This document shows, piece after piece, positions 46,454 to 56,200 of a DNA stretch of 64,000 nucleotides. Positions within the stretch are counted from its first letter, which is position 1; each line of letters opens with the position of its first letter. This DNA is from Pseudomonas sp. PDM15 (lineage in GTDB: Bacteria > Pseudomonadota > Gammaproteobacteria > Pseudomonadales > Pseudomonadaceae): NCBI RefSeq assembly GCF_014851565.1, contig NZ_JACVAA010000001.1, positions 186,001 to 250,000 of the forward strand. Direction: 5' to 3'. The notes under the pieces were generated by a model that was given only the letters and a program-made list of their open reading frames with translations, did no database searches and was not told the origin of the DNA. The position numbers and the translations under genes are program-made.

Positions 46454-47206
46454 TTAGCGGCGCGCCAGCAACAAGTCGGCGGCCTGGCCGCGGCGGCCGT
46501 CGGCGAACTCGAACTGGCCGAGCTGGGCGATCTCGTCGTAGGCGCCAAGGGCCTGCTTGACGTCATGGGCCTGCAGCTCGATGGCGGCCACGCTAGCCTG
46601 GGCCAGGCTCTGGGTTTGCTGTTTGCCGGCGGCGTCGAAGCGCAGCAGGCGCAGGCGATCGAACACCGCGTCCTGGGCATCGATGCGGCCATCGCGGTTG
46701 TCGTCGTACCTGGCCAACTCGGCAAAACCGTTGGCGGCGCCGTTCTGGTCGCCGAACAGCTCGCGACCATCGTCGATGCGGCCATTGCCATTGCGGTCCA
46801 GCGCCAGCAGCTCATCGTCGCCGCTGGGGGCGCTGATCCGGTCGCTACGTCCATCGGCATCCAGGTCGAAGCGCACGGCGTCGTCCAGCCCACGGGTGGT
46901 GAAGCCGTTGCTGGCCAGGTCCAGTACCAACGGATCGGTCTTCTGTGGTTGCGGGTTGGAGGTCACGTTCAGCTGGAGCTCGCGTTGCTGAAGTACCTGC
47001 TGGAAGCTGGCGGCCTGGGCCATGGCTTCTACCGGTGGAGCGTCGGCGGCTGGTTGGCTTGCCTCTGCGGTCTCCGTGGGAGCGGGCTGATCGCCCTTGG
47101 GCATCAGGGTGCGGCGCAGGATCTGGTAATCGAGAGAGTCGCGCAGGCCGGCGTCCAGCTGCTTGTCCAGCGCGGAGGGGCGGGGCGCGGAAAGGGCGTC
47201 GAACAT
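46454..47206 (-). CDS. EF-hand-like calcium-binding protein
   Basis: This 250-residue protein has no signal peptide. An Ala/Gln-rich first half is followed by two or three calcium-loop-like segments: DLDADGRSD at about 115, DRNGNGRIDDGRELFGD at about 136-152 and DDNRDGRIDAQDAVFDRL at about 167-184. Their order (DxDxDG and DxNGNGxI) resembles EF-hand or hemolysin-type calcium proteins rather than RTX repeats. Cytosolic, or exported by a type I-like route without a signal peptide. Its C terminus (GQAADLLLARR) is not an RTX secretion signal I can recognise. Function unknown. Confidence 0.8.
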   Translation of the reverse strand: MFDALSAPRPSALDKQLDAGLRDSLDYQILRRTLMPKGDQPAPTETAEASQPAADAPPVEAMAQAASFQQVLQQRELQLNVTSNPQPQKTDPLVLDLASNGFTTRGLDDAVRFDLDADGRSDRISAPSGDDELLALDRNGNGRIDDGRELFGDQNGAANGFAELARYDDNRDGRIDAQDAVFDRLRLLRFDAAGKQQTQSLAQASVAAIELQAHDVKQALGAYDEIAQLGQFEFADGRRGQAADLLLARR

Positions 47207-47312
47207 GGGGAACTCGTTGCGGCCACCGTTGGCCGCCTCTGGCAGAATAGGGCGTTACTGTTCTATCGGCCGCGCGCCGTCCCTGTTGAGCGTTTTTTGA
47301 GCATATTTCCCG

Positions 47313-48092
47313 ATGAGTGACGAGCGGCCTATAACCAGAATTCGAGTCGAGGCCCAGTTGCCCGCATTTGCCGCGTCTGCCGGTCGCTGGGCCGAGCGCC
47401 TAGGGCTGCCGTTGGAGGGTGAGGCCGAATTCGCCCTGCAGCTGGGCGAAGAAGGGCTGCAGCTGGCCGAGCTGGGGCCGCAGGCACCAGGGCCGGTGCG
47501 GGTGGATTTCGTCGAGGGTGCCGTGGCGCACCGTCGCCTCTATGGCGGCGGCAGCGGGCAGATGATCGCCAAGGCGGTCGGCGTGCAGCCGGGGGTACGC
47601 CCGTGCGTGCTGGATGCGACGGCGGGGCTGGGGCGGGATGCCTTCGTCCTGGCCAGCCTGGGTTGCGCGGTGACCATGAGCGAGCGTCAGCCGATCATCG
47701 CCGCCCTGCTCGAAGACGGCCTGGCGCGCGCCGCCCATGACGCCGAGGTGGCGCCCATTGCCGCGCAGATGCGTCTGCTGCAGGGCAATGCCATCGAACT
47801 GATGCGTGATTGGCAGGGCGAGCCGCCGCAGGTGATCTACCTGGACCCGATGTTCCCGCACCGCGACAAGAGCGCACTGGTGAAGAAGGAGATGCGCCTG
47901 TTCCGCCCGCTGGTGGGCGACGATCCGGACGCCCCGGCGTTGCTCGAGGCCGCCCTGGCCCTGGCTAGCCACCGGGTGGTGGTCAAGCGCCCGCGCAAGG
48001 CGCCGATCATCGAAGGCGCCAAACCGAGCTACGCGCTCGAGGGCAAGTCCAGCCGCTACGACATCTATCCGAAGAAGGCGCTGAAGTCCTAG
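47313..48092 (+). CDS. rsmJ: 16S rRNA (guanine1516-N2)-methyltransferase RsmJ
   Basis: RsmJ methylates G1516 of 16S rRNA. The 259-residue product has the SAM-binding [20 protein letters not shown] (about residues 98-117) and the catalytic [20 protein letters not shown] segment (about 170-190), with the YDIYPKK tail of the family. Length is typical. The final TAG overlaps the mexL stop on the other strand through a shared CTAG. No ribosome binding site is strong; ATG 47313 gives the family start MSDERP. Confidence 0.93.
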   Translation: MSDERPITRIRVEAQLPAFAASAGRWAERLGLPLEGEAEFALQLGEEGLQLAELGPQAPGPVRVDFVEGAVAHRRLYGGGSGQMIAKAVGVQPGVRPCVLDATAGLGRDAFVLASLGCAVTMSERQPIIAALLEDGLARAAHDAEVAPIAAQMRLLQGNAIELMRDWQGEPPQVIYLDPMFPHRDKSALVKKEMRLFRPLVGDDPDAPALLEAALALASHRVVVKRPRKAPIIEGAKPSYALEGKSSRYDIYPKKALKS

Positions 48093-48727
48093 GGCCGGTA
48101 AGCGCGCACGAACAGTTTCACCACTTCCTGCACGTGCTCCTCGGCCTCCTGGGCGCCGAGCGGCTGGGCGACGCCCATTAGCAGACGGAAGTGGCAGCCA
48201 CCCTTGATCAGGCAGAAGAAGTGCTCGGCAGCGTGCTGTGGGTTGTCGACCTGCAGCTGGCCGCGGCTGTTGGCCTGCTCCAGCAGATGCTGCATGGCAT
48301 CGATCACCCGCTGCGGCCCGGCGCTGAAGAACAGCTGCGACAGCTGCGGATTCTGCGCGCCCTGGGCCACCATCAGGCGGTGCATCGCCAGGGATTCCTC
48401 GCTGTTGATCAGCGCATTGAAGCCGCGGGCGATGGCCAGCAGGGCCTGCTCGATGCTGCTGTCCGGACGCAGCTCGAAGAACAGCGGCGGCAGCTGCTCC
48501 GCGCACTTGGATTCCACTGCGCAGGCGAACAGCGTCTCCTTGTCGGTGAAGTGGCTGTACACCGTGAGCTTGGAAACCCCGGCCTCGGCCGCGATGGCAT
48601 CCATGCTGCTGCCGTCGTAGCCGTTGTGCATGAACAGGCGCTTGGCGGCTTCCAGAATGGCCAGGCGCTTGGCGGGATCCTTGGGCCGTCCGGGGCCGCC
48701 GGTGGACTGAAAAGATTTGTCGGACAT
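48089..48727 (-). CDS. mexL: TetR-family repressor MexL of the mexJK operon
   Basis: This 212-residue TetR-family protein has a helix-turn-helix around residues 14-60 ([39 protein letters not shown]). In P. aeruginosa MexL (PA3678) represses mexJK and itself by binding the mexL-mexJ intergenic region; the same divergent layout with mexJ and mexK is present here. The start is ATG 48725-48727; the frame stays open upstream but reads into the promoter region. The effector is not known from sequence. Confidence 0.9.
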   Translation of the reverse strand: MSDKSFQSTGGPGRPKDPAKRLAILEAAKRLFMHNGYDGSSMDAIAAEAGVSKLTVYSHFTDKETLFACAVESKCAEQLPPLFFELRPDSSIEQALLAIARGFNALINSEESLAMHRLMVAQGAQNPQLSQLFFSAGPQRVIDAMQHLLEQANSRGQLQVDNPQHAAEHFFCLIKGGCHFRLLMGVAQPLGAQEAEEHVQEVVKLFVRAYRP

Positions 48728-48765
48728 TTGGCTTTTTAATACTGGACTGGCGAGTTCGCTATTTT

Positions 48766-48788
48766 TACTATACCGGGCAGTATAAGTA
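48766..48788. promoter_or_regulatory. candidate MexL operator in the mexL-mexJ intergenic region
   Basis: TACTATAC, six bases, GTATAAGTA is an imperfect inverted repeat centred near 48777, within the 93-base gap between the divergent mexL and mexJ genes and placed to cover both promoters. Known MexL binding to this intergenic region supports the assignment, which is otherwise inferred. Confidence 0.6.
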
Positions 48789-48820
48789 TTCCAAGCATCT
48801 TTTGCGAAAGGTCGTCCATC

Positions 48821-49924
48821 ATGCTCCGTCATGCTCTGTCGCTCGCTGTGCCTCTGTCGCTGATCTCCCTGCTGGTTGCCTGTGGCAACGGTGAAACCGT
48901 CGAGGCTCCGGCGCGTCCGGCTATGGTGGTGCATCCGCTGCCGGCGGCGGATGCGGTGGATACCTACCCCGGTGAAGTGCGCGCGCGCTTCGAGCCGGAG
49001 CTGGCGTTCCGCATCGGCGGCAAGATCGCCAAGCGCCTGGTAGATGCCGGTGACCGGGTACGCAAGGACCAGCCGCTGGCCGAGCTGGACGCTGAGGACG
49101 TCAAGCTGCAGCTGGAGGCGGCCCGGGCCCAGGTCAACGCCGCCGAGGCCAACCTCAAGCTGGTGCGTTCCGAGCGTGACCGTTACAAGACCCTGCTGGC
49201 TCGCCAGCTGATCAGCCAGTCGCAGTACGACACGGTCGAGAACCAGTACCGCGCCGGTGAGGCACGGGTGAAGCAGATCAAGGCCGAGTTCGATGTGGCC
49301 AGCAACCAGGCCGGTTACTCGGTGCTGCGCGCCTCCCAGGATGGTCTGGTGGCGCGCCGCCTGGCCGAAGTGGGTCAGGTGGTGGCCGCCGGCCAGACCG
49401 TGTTCACCCTGGCCGTCGATGGCGAGCGTGAAGTGCTGATCAGCGTGCCGGAGCACGCCCTGGAGCGTTTCCGCATCGGCCAGGAAGTCAGCATCGAGCT
49501 GTGGTCGCAACCGGACAAGCAGTTCCCCGGGCGCATCCGCGAGCTGTCGCCGGCCGCCGACGCCCAGTCGCGCACCTTTGCCGCCCGCGTCACCTTCATC
49601 GATCCCAAGGTCAAGGCCGAAGTAGGGCAGAGCGCCCGTGTGTCGATCACCGCCGATGGCGAGGTGCCGCTGTCGGTGCCGCTGTCCGCGCTCAGCGCGG
49701 AGAAGGGCAAGCCCTTCGTCTGGGTCATCGATCCCAAGGAATCAAAGGCCGTGCGCACTCCGGTGCGGGTCGGCGCCTACGGCCAGGAGCGCGTGTCGAT
49801 CCTGGAAGGCCTGAAGGAGGGCGACTGGGTTGTCGCCGCCGGCGTGCACGTGCTGCTCGATGGGCAGAAAGTGCGTCCGGTGGATCGCGACAACCGCCTG
49901 GTTGCACTGGCGCACAAGGAGTAA
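48821..49924 (+). CDS. mexJ: RND efflux periplasmic adaptor MexJ
   Basis: This 367-residue membrane-fusion protein has a lipoprotein signal (MLRHALSLAVPLSLISLLVAC; Cys21) and the adaptor domains: lipoyl-like strands (RIGGKIAKRLVDAGDRVRKD), an alpha-hairpin (about 85-160; RAQVNAAEANLKLVRSERDR), a beta-barrel (EVLISVPEHALERFRIGQEV) and a membrane-proximal domain. It bridges the MexK pump to an outer-membrane channel; P. aeruginosa MexJK uses OprM or OpmH, and no channel gene is in this operon. MexK starts three bases downstream. Confidence 0.92.
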   Translation: MLRHALSLAVPLSLISLLVACGNGETVEAPARPAMVVHPLPAADAVDTYPGEVRARFEPELAFRIGGKIAKRLVDAGDRVRKDQPLAELDAEDVKLQLEAARAQVNAAEANLKLVRSERDRYKTLLARQLISQSQYDTVENQYRAGEARVKQIKAEFDVASNQAGYSVLRASQDGLVARRLAEVGQVVAAGQTVFTLAVDGEREVLISVPEHALERFRIGQEVSIELWSQPDKQFPGRIRELSPAADAQSRTFAARVTFIDPKVKAEVGQSARVSITADGEVPLSVPLSALSAEKGKPFVWVIDPKESKAVRTPVRVGAYGQERVSILEGLKEGDWVVAAGVHVLLDGQKVRPVDRDNRLVALAHKE

Positions 49925-49927
49925 GCC

Positions 49928-52900
49928 ATGTCCTTCAACCTGTCCGAGTGGGCGCTGCGCAACCGCAGCGTCGTCCGTTACCTGATGCTGGTGCTGGCGG
50001 TGATCGGCGCGCTGTCATACACCAAGCTGGGCCAGAGCGAAGACCCACCTTTCACCTTCAAGGCCATGGTCGTACGTACCGACTGGCCGGGCGCCACCGC
50101 CGAGGAAGTCTCGCGGCAGATCACCGAGCGCATCGAGAAGAAGGTGATGGAGACCGGTGACTACCAGTTCGTCAATTCCTACTCGCGTCCGGGCGAGTCG
50201 GTGGTCACCTTCATGGCCCGCGACGATATCGTCTCGAAGAACATTCCCGAGCTCTGGTACCAGATCCGCAAGAAGGTCGGCGACATCAAGCACACCCTGC
50301 CGCCGGGTATCCGCGGGCCGTTCTTCAACGACGAGTTCGGCACCACCTTCGGCAATATCTACGCGCTCACCGGAGAGGGCTTCGACTACGCGGTGATGAA
50401 GGACTACGCCGACCGCCTGCAACTGCAGCTGCAGCGGGTCAAGGATGTGGGCAAGGTCGAGCTGCTCGGCCTGCAGGATGAGAAAATCTGGGTCGAGCTG
50501 TCCAACGTCAAACTGGCCACCCTCGGTCTGCCGCTGGCGGCCGTGCAGCAGGCGCTGGACGAGCAGAACGCGGTGGCCTATTCAGGCTTCTTCGAGACGC
50601 CGACCGACCGCGTACAGATGCGCGTGTCCGGGCGCTTCACCTCGGTCGAGGAGATTCGCGACTTCCCCATTCGCGTCGGCGACCGGACTTTCCGTCTCGG
50701 CGACGTGGCCGAGGTGCATCGCGGCTTCAACGATCCGCAGGCGCCGCGCATGCGCTTCATGAGCCAGGACGCCATCGGCATCGCCGTGTCGATGAAGGCC
50801 GGCGGCGACATCCTGGTGCTGGGCGAGGCCCTGGAGCACGAGTTCGCCCGCCTGCAGCAGACCCTGCCGGTGGGCATGGAGCTGCACAAGGTGTCCGACC
50901 AGCCGGCTGCGGTGAAGACCGGTGTAGGCGAGTTCGTCCAGGTACTGGTCGAAGCGCTGATCATCGTGCTGCTGGTCAGCTTCTTCTCCCTCGGCCTGCG
51001 TACCGGCCTGGTGGTGGCGCTATCCATCCCGCTGGTGCTGGCGATGACCTTCGCCCTGATGCACTACTTCGGCATCGGCCTGCACAAGATTTCCCTCGGC
51101 GCGCTGGTGCTGGCGCTGGGCCTGCTGGTGGACGACGCGATCATTGCCGTGGAGATGATGGCGATCAAGATGGAGCAGGGCTACGACCGTTTCCGCGCGG
51201 CCAGCTTCGCCTGGACCAGCACGGCCTTCCCCATGCTCACCGGTACCCTGATCACCGCCGCCGGCTTCCTGCCGATCGCTACTGCGCAATCCGGCACTGG
51301 CGAATACACCCGCTCGATCTTCCAGGTGGTGTGTATCGCTCTGCTGGTGTCCTGGGTCGCCGCCGTGGTGTTCGTGCCGTACTTGGGCGACCGCTTGCTG
51401 CCGGACCTGGCCAAGCTGCATGCGAAAAAACATGGCGGCAACCCGGAAGGCCATGACCCCTACTCGACCACCTTCTATCAGACCGTGCGCGAAGTGATCG
51501 AGTGGTGCGTGCGTCGGCGCAAGACGGTGATCCTGGTCACCATCGGCCTGTTCGTCGCCTCCATCGTGCTGTTCCGCTTCGTGCCGCAGCAGTTCTTCCC
51601 GGCCTCCGGGCGCCTGGAACTGATGGTCGACATCAAGCTCACCGAGGGTTCGTCGCTCAAGGCCACCGAGGATCAGGTCAAGCGTCTGGAGGCCAAGCTC
51701 AAGGATCATCCCGGCATCGACAACTACGTGGCCTACGTCGGCAATGGCTCGCCGCGCTTCTATCTGCCGCTGGACCAGCAACTGGCCGCGACCCGCTTCG
51801 CCCAGTTCGTCATCTTGGCCAAGAGCATCGAGGATCGCGAGAAGCTGCGCACCTGGCTGATCGAGGTAATGAACGAGGACTTCCCGTTCGCCCGTACCCG
51901 TGTGTCGCGCCTGGAAAACGGCCCGCCCGTGGGCTTCCCGATCCAGCTGCGCGTTAGCGGCGAGCACATCGACGAAGTGCGCGCCATCGCCCGCGAAGTG
52001 GCGGCCAAGGTGCGCGAGAACCCGCACGTGTCCAACGTGCACCTGAACTGGGAAGAGCCGAGCAAGGTCGTCTACCTCAATATCGACCAGGAGCGTGCCC
52101 GCGCCCTGGGCGTGAGCAGCGCCGACCTGTCGCAGTTCCTGCAGAGCTCGCTGACCGGCTCCAGCGTCAGCCTGTTCCGCGAGGACAACGAGCTGATCGA
52201 GATCCTCCTGCGTGGAACCGTGCGCGAGCGCCAGGCCCTGGAGCTGCTGCCGAGCCTGGCGGTGCCGACCAGCAGCGGCCAGAGCGTGGCCCTGTCGCAG
52301 ATCGCCACCCTGGAGTATGGCTTCGAGGAGGGCGTGATCTGGCATCGCGACCGCCTGCCGACCGTCACCATCCTCGGCGACATCTACGGCAACGAGCAGC
52401 CGGCCAGCCTGACCAAGCAGATCCTGCCGACTCTGGAGTCGATCCGCGCCGAGCTGCCCAGCGGCTATCTGCTGGAGGTGGGGGGCACCGTGGAGGATTC
52501 GACCCGTGGGCAGAAGTCGGTCAACGCCGGCATCCCGCTGTTCATCCTGGTGGTGCTGACCCTGCTGATGCTGCAGCTCAAGAGCATGTCGCGGGCGGCC
52601 ATGGTGTTCCTCACCGCGCCGCTGGGGCTGATCGGCGTAACCCTGTTCCTGCTGGTGTTCCAGCAGCCGTTCGGCTTCGTCGCCATGCTCGGCACCATCG
52701 CCCTGTCCGGCATGATCATGCGCAACTCGGTGATCCTGGTGGACCAGATCGAGCAGGACATAGCCGCCGGTCTGGACCGTTGGCACGCCATCATCGAGGC
52801 CACCGTTCGGCGCTTCCGCCCCATCGTGCTGACCGCCCTGGCGGCGGTGCTGGCGATGATTCCGATGTCGCGCAGCGTGTTCTTCGGGCCGATGGCGGTG

Positions 52901-53008
52901 GCCATCATGGGTGGCCTGATCGTCGCCACGGCGCTGACCCTATTGTTCCTGCCGGCGCTGTACGCAGCCTGGTTCAGGGTCAAGGAGAGCGAGCCGCAGC
53001 CCCGTTGA
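49928..53008 (+). CDS. mexK: RND efflux transporter MexK
   Basis: This 1026-residue inner-membrane RND pump has twelve expected membrane helices. TM4 carries LVLALGLLVDDAIIAVEMM with the proton-relay aspartates (about Asp402-403). The first periplasmic loop is DPPFTFKAMVVRTDWPGATA, and the last helices are LGLIGVTLFLLVFQQPFGFV and PMAVAIMGGLIVATALTLLF. In P. aeruginosa MexJK exports triclosan and, with OpmH or OprM, erythromycin. It is translated right after mexJ (AAGGAG at the mexJ end) and closed by a strong terminator. Confidence 0.93.
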   Translation: MSFNLSEWALRNRSVVRYLMLVLAVIGALSYTKLGQSEDPPFTFKAMVVRTDWPGATAEEVSRQITERIEKKVMETGDYQFVNSYSRPGESVVTFMARDDIVSKNIPELWYQIRKKVGDIKHTLPPGIRGPFFNDEFGTTFGNIYALTGEGFDYAVMKDYADRLQLQLQRVKDVGKVELLGLQDEKIWVELSNVKLATLGLPLAAVQQALDEQNAVAYSGFFETPTDRVQMRVSGRFTSVEEIRDFPIRVGDRTFRLGDVAEVHRGFNDPQAPRMRFMSQDAIGIAVSMKAGGDILVLGEALEHEFARLQQTLPVGMELHKVSDQPAAVKTGVGEFVQVLVEALIIVLLVSFFSLGLRTGLVVALSIPLVLAMTFALMHYFGIGLHKISLGALVLALGLLVDDAIIAVEMMAIKMEQGYDRFRAASFAWTSTAFPMLTGTLITAAGFLPIATAQSGTGEYTRSIFQVVCIALLVSWVAAVVFVPYLGDRLLPDLAKLHAKKHGGNPEGHDPYSTTFYQTVREVIEWCVRRRKTVILVTIGLFVASIVLFRFVPQQFFPASGRLELMVDIKLTEGSSLKATEDQVKRLEAKLKDHPGIDNYVAYVGNGSPRFYLPLDQQLAATRFAQFVILAKSIEDREKLRTWLIEVMNEDFPFARTRVSRLENGPPVGFPIQLRVSGEHIDEVRAIAREVAAKVRENPHVSNVHLNWEEPSKVVYLNIDQERARALGVSSADLSQFLQSSLTGSSVSLFREDNELIEILLRGTVRERQALELLPSLAVPTSSGQSVALSQIATLEYGFEEGVIWHRDRLPTVTILGDIYGNEQPASLTKQILPTLESIRAELPSGYLLEVGGTVEDSTRGQKSVNAGIPLFILVVLTLLMLQLKSMSRAAMVFLTAPLGLIGVTLFLLVFQQPFGFVAMLGTIALSGMIMRNSVILVDQIEQDIAAGLDRWHAIIEATVRRFRPIVLTALAAVLAMIPMSRSVFFGPMAVAIMGGLIVATALTLLFLPALYAAWFRVKESEPQPR

Positions 53009-53024
53009 GGTTGTGCGCATGATG

Positions 53025-53051
53025 AAAAGCCCGGCAGATGCCGGGCTTTTT
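53025..53051 (+). terminator. rho-independent terminator after mexK
   Basis: AAAAGCCCGGCA-GA-TGCCGGGCTTTTT lies 17 bases after the mexK stop. Confidence 0.92.
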
Positions 53052-53249
53052 CATGGTGCTCGGTTATCGGTTTGCGCGGCAGCCTGGCTTCCCGCGACTA
53101 AGGTTGTCTGTAGTCAGTGCCTTTTCCTGGTTGCACTGGGTTATGCCTCTCGTCGGAGATATGGGTTGCACTTGGTTGCACCATTGTTGTCGAGCGGTTT
53201 ACTCTTCGGTCACGCGCGCCACCTGCGCACCACTCAGACAGGATTACCG

Positions 53250-56200
53250 ATGGCTACCACCACCCTCGGCGTGAAACTCGACGACGCCACCCGCGAACGC
53301 CTCAAGCAAGCCGCCCAGCAGCTCGACCGCACACCGCACTGGCTGATCAAGCAGGCGATCTTCAATTACCTGGAGCAGGTCGAAAGTGGTCTGACCCCGG
53401 CCGAGCATTCCGGCCTGGCCGCCGCGGCAGGTGAAGAGTCGGTCGACGCGCTGAGCGAGCAGGGCCTGCAGGTCTTCCTCGATTTCGCCGAGAGCATCCT
53501 GCCGCAGTCCGTGCTGCGTGCCGCCATCACCTCCGCCTATCGCCGCCCCGAGACCGAGGCGCTGCCGATGCTGCTGGAGCAGGCGCGCCTGCCGAAGGAG
53601 CTGGCCGAGTCCGCCAACAAGATGGCCCTGGGCATCGCCGAGAAGCTGCGCAACCAGAAGAGCGCCGGTGGCCGTCAGGGCCTGGTGCAGGGCCTGCTGC
53701 AGGAGTTCTCCCTGTCGTCCCAGGAGGGCGTGGCGCTGATGTGCCTGGCCGAGGCGCTGCTGCGCATCCCGGACAAGGCCACGCGTGACGCGCTGATTCG
53801 CGACAAGATCGCCAACGGCAACTGGAGCCAGCACCTGGGCCAGAGCCCGTCGATGTTCGTCAACGCGGCCTCCTGGGGCCTGCTGATAACCGGCAAGCTG
53901 GTATCCACCCACAACGAGGCGGGCCTGTCGTCCTCGCTCAACCGCCTGATCGGCAAGAGCGGCGAGCCGGTGATCCGCAAGGGCGTGGACATGGCCATGC
54001 GCCTGATGGGCGAGCAGTTCGTCACCGGTGAGACCATCGGCGAGGCCCTGGCCAACGCCACCAGCATGGAGAGCAGAGGCTTCCGCTACTCCTACGACAT
54101 GCTCGGCGAGGCCGCGCTGACCGAGGAAGACGCCAAGCGCTACCTGGCGTCCTACGAGCAGGCCATCCATGCCATCGGCAAGGCCTCCCACGGCCGCGGC
54201 ATCTACGAAGGTCCGGGCATCTCGATCAAGCTGTCCGCCCTGCACCCGCGCTACAGCCGCGCCCAGTACGACCGAGTGATGGACGAGCTGTACCCGATCC
54301 TGCTGGGCCTGACCAAGCTGGCCAAGCAGTACGACATCGGCCTGAACATCGACGCCGAGGAAGCCGACCGCCTGGAAATCTCCCTCGACCTGCTCGAGCG
54401 CCTGTGCTTCGCCCCGGAACTGGCCGGCTGGAATGGTATCGGCTTCGTCATCCAGGCCTACCAGAAGCGCTGCCCGTATGTGATCGACTACGTCATCGAC
54501 CTGGCCAAGCGCAGCCGCCACCGCCTGATGATCCGCCTGGTGAAGGGCGCCTACTGGGACAGCGAGATCAAGCGCGCCCAGGTCGAAGGCCTGGAAGGCT
54601 ACCCGGTGTACACCCGCAAGCCGTACACCGACATCTCCTACATCGCCTGCGCCCGCAAGCTGCTGGCCGTACCGGAAGCCATCTACCCGCAGTTCGCCAC
54701 CCACAACGCCCACTCGCTGTCGGCCATCTACCAGATCGCCGGGCAGAACTACTACCCGGGCCAGTACGAGTTCCAGTGCCTGCACGGCATGGGCGAGCCG
54801 CTGTACGAGCAGGTCGTCGGCTCGATCAAGGACGGCAAGTACAACCGTCCGTGCCGTATCTACGCCCCGGTCGGCAGCCACGAGACGCTGCTGGCCTACC
54901 TGGTCCGCCGCCTGCTGGAAAACGGCGCCAACACCAGCTTCGTCAACCGCATCGCCGACCACAGCATCTCGCTGAAAGAGCTGGTGCTGGACCCGGTCGA
55001 GCAGGTCGAGCGCATGGCCGCGCAGGAAGGCACCCTGGGCCTGGCGCACCCGCGCATCCCGCTGCCGCGTGACCTGTACGGCGAAGGCCGAGTGAACTCC
55101 AGCGGTATCGACCTGGCCAACGAACACCGCCTGGGCTCGCTGAGCTCGGCGCTGCTGTCGTCGACCAACACCAACTACGTCGCCGGCCCGATCCTCGGCT
55201 GCGACACGCCGAACCCGGGCCCGGCCGAGCCGGTGCGCAACCCGGCCGACCACCGTGACCTGGTCGGTCAGGTGCATGAGTCCAGCGAAGCCGACGTGAA
55301 GAGCGCGATCCTCTGCGCCCTGTCCAGCGGGCCGATCTGGCAGTCGACCCTGCCGGCCGAGCGCGCCGCCGTGCTGGATCGTGCCGCCGACCAGATGGAC
55401 GGCGAGATCCAGCACCTGATGGGCCTGCTGGTGCGCGAGTCCGGCAAGACCTTCGCCAACGCCATCGCCGAAGTGCGCGAGGCCGTGGACTTCCTGCGTT
55501 ACTACGCCGCCCAGGCGCGTACCTTCAGCAACGACAGCTACCGTCCGCTGGGCCCGGTGGTGTGCATCAGCCCGTGGAACTTCCCGCTGGCGATCTTCAC
55601 CGGCCAGGTCGCCGCCGCTCTGGCCGCCGGTAACACCGTGCTGGCCAAGCCGGCCGAGCAGACCCCGCTGATCGCCGCGCAAGCCGTGCGCATCCTGCTG
55701 GAAGCTGGCGTGCCCGGTGGTGCCGTGCAGCTGCTGCCGGGCCGTGGCGAGACCGTCGGCGCCCGCCTGGTGGGTGACGAGCGCGTGCGTGGCGTGATGT
55801 TCACCGGTTCCACCGAAGTGGCCGGCATCCTCCAGCGCAACATCGCCGGCCGCCTGGACGCCCAGGGCCGCACCATCCCGCTGATCGCCGAGACCGGTGG
55901 CCTCAACGCCATGATCGTCGACTCCTCGGCCCTGGCCGAGCAGGTGGTGGTCGACGTGGTCAGTTCCGCCTTCGACAGCGCCGGTCAACGCTGCTCGGCC
56001 CTGCGAGTACTGTGCGTGCAGGACGACGTGGCCGACCGCGTGGTGGAGATGCTCAAGGGCGCCATGGCCGAATACAGCATCGGCTCGCCGGAGCGCCTGA
56101 ACACCGACATCGGTCCGGTGATCGACGCCGAGGCCAAGGCCGGCATCGAGGCACACATCGAGAAGATGCGCGAGAAGGGCCGCAAGGTGTTCCAGGCTGC

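Noticed and set aside
51020..52786. A 588-residue minus-strand frame opposite mexK
   Set aside because: Shadow of a real, well-conserved gene; no recognisable domain.
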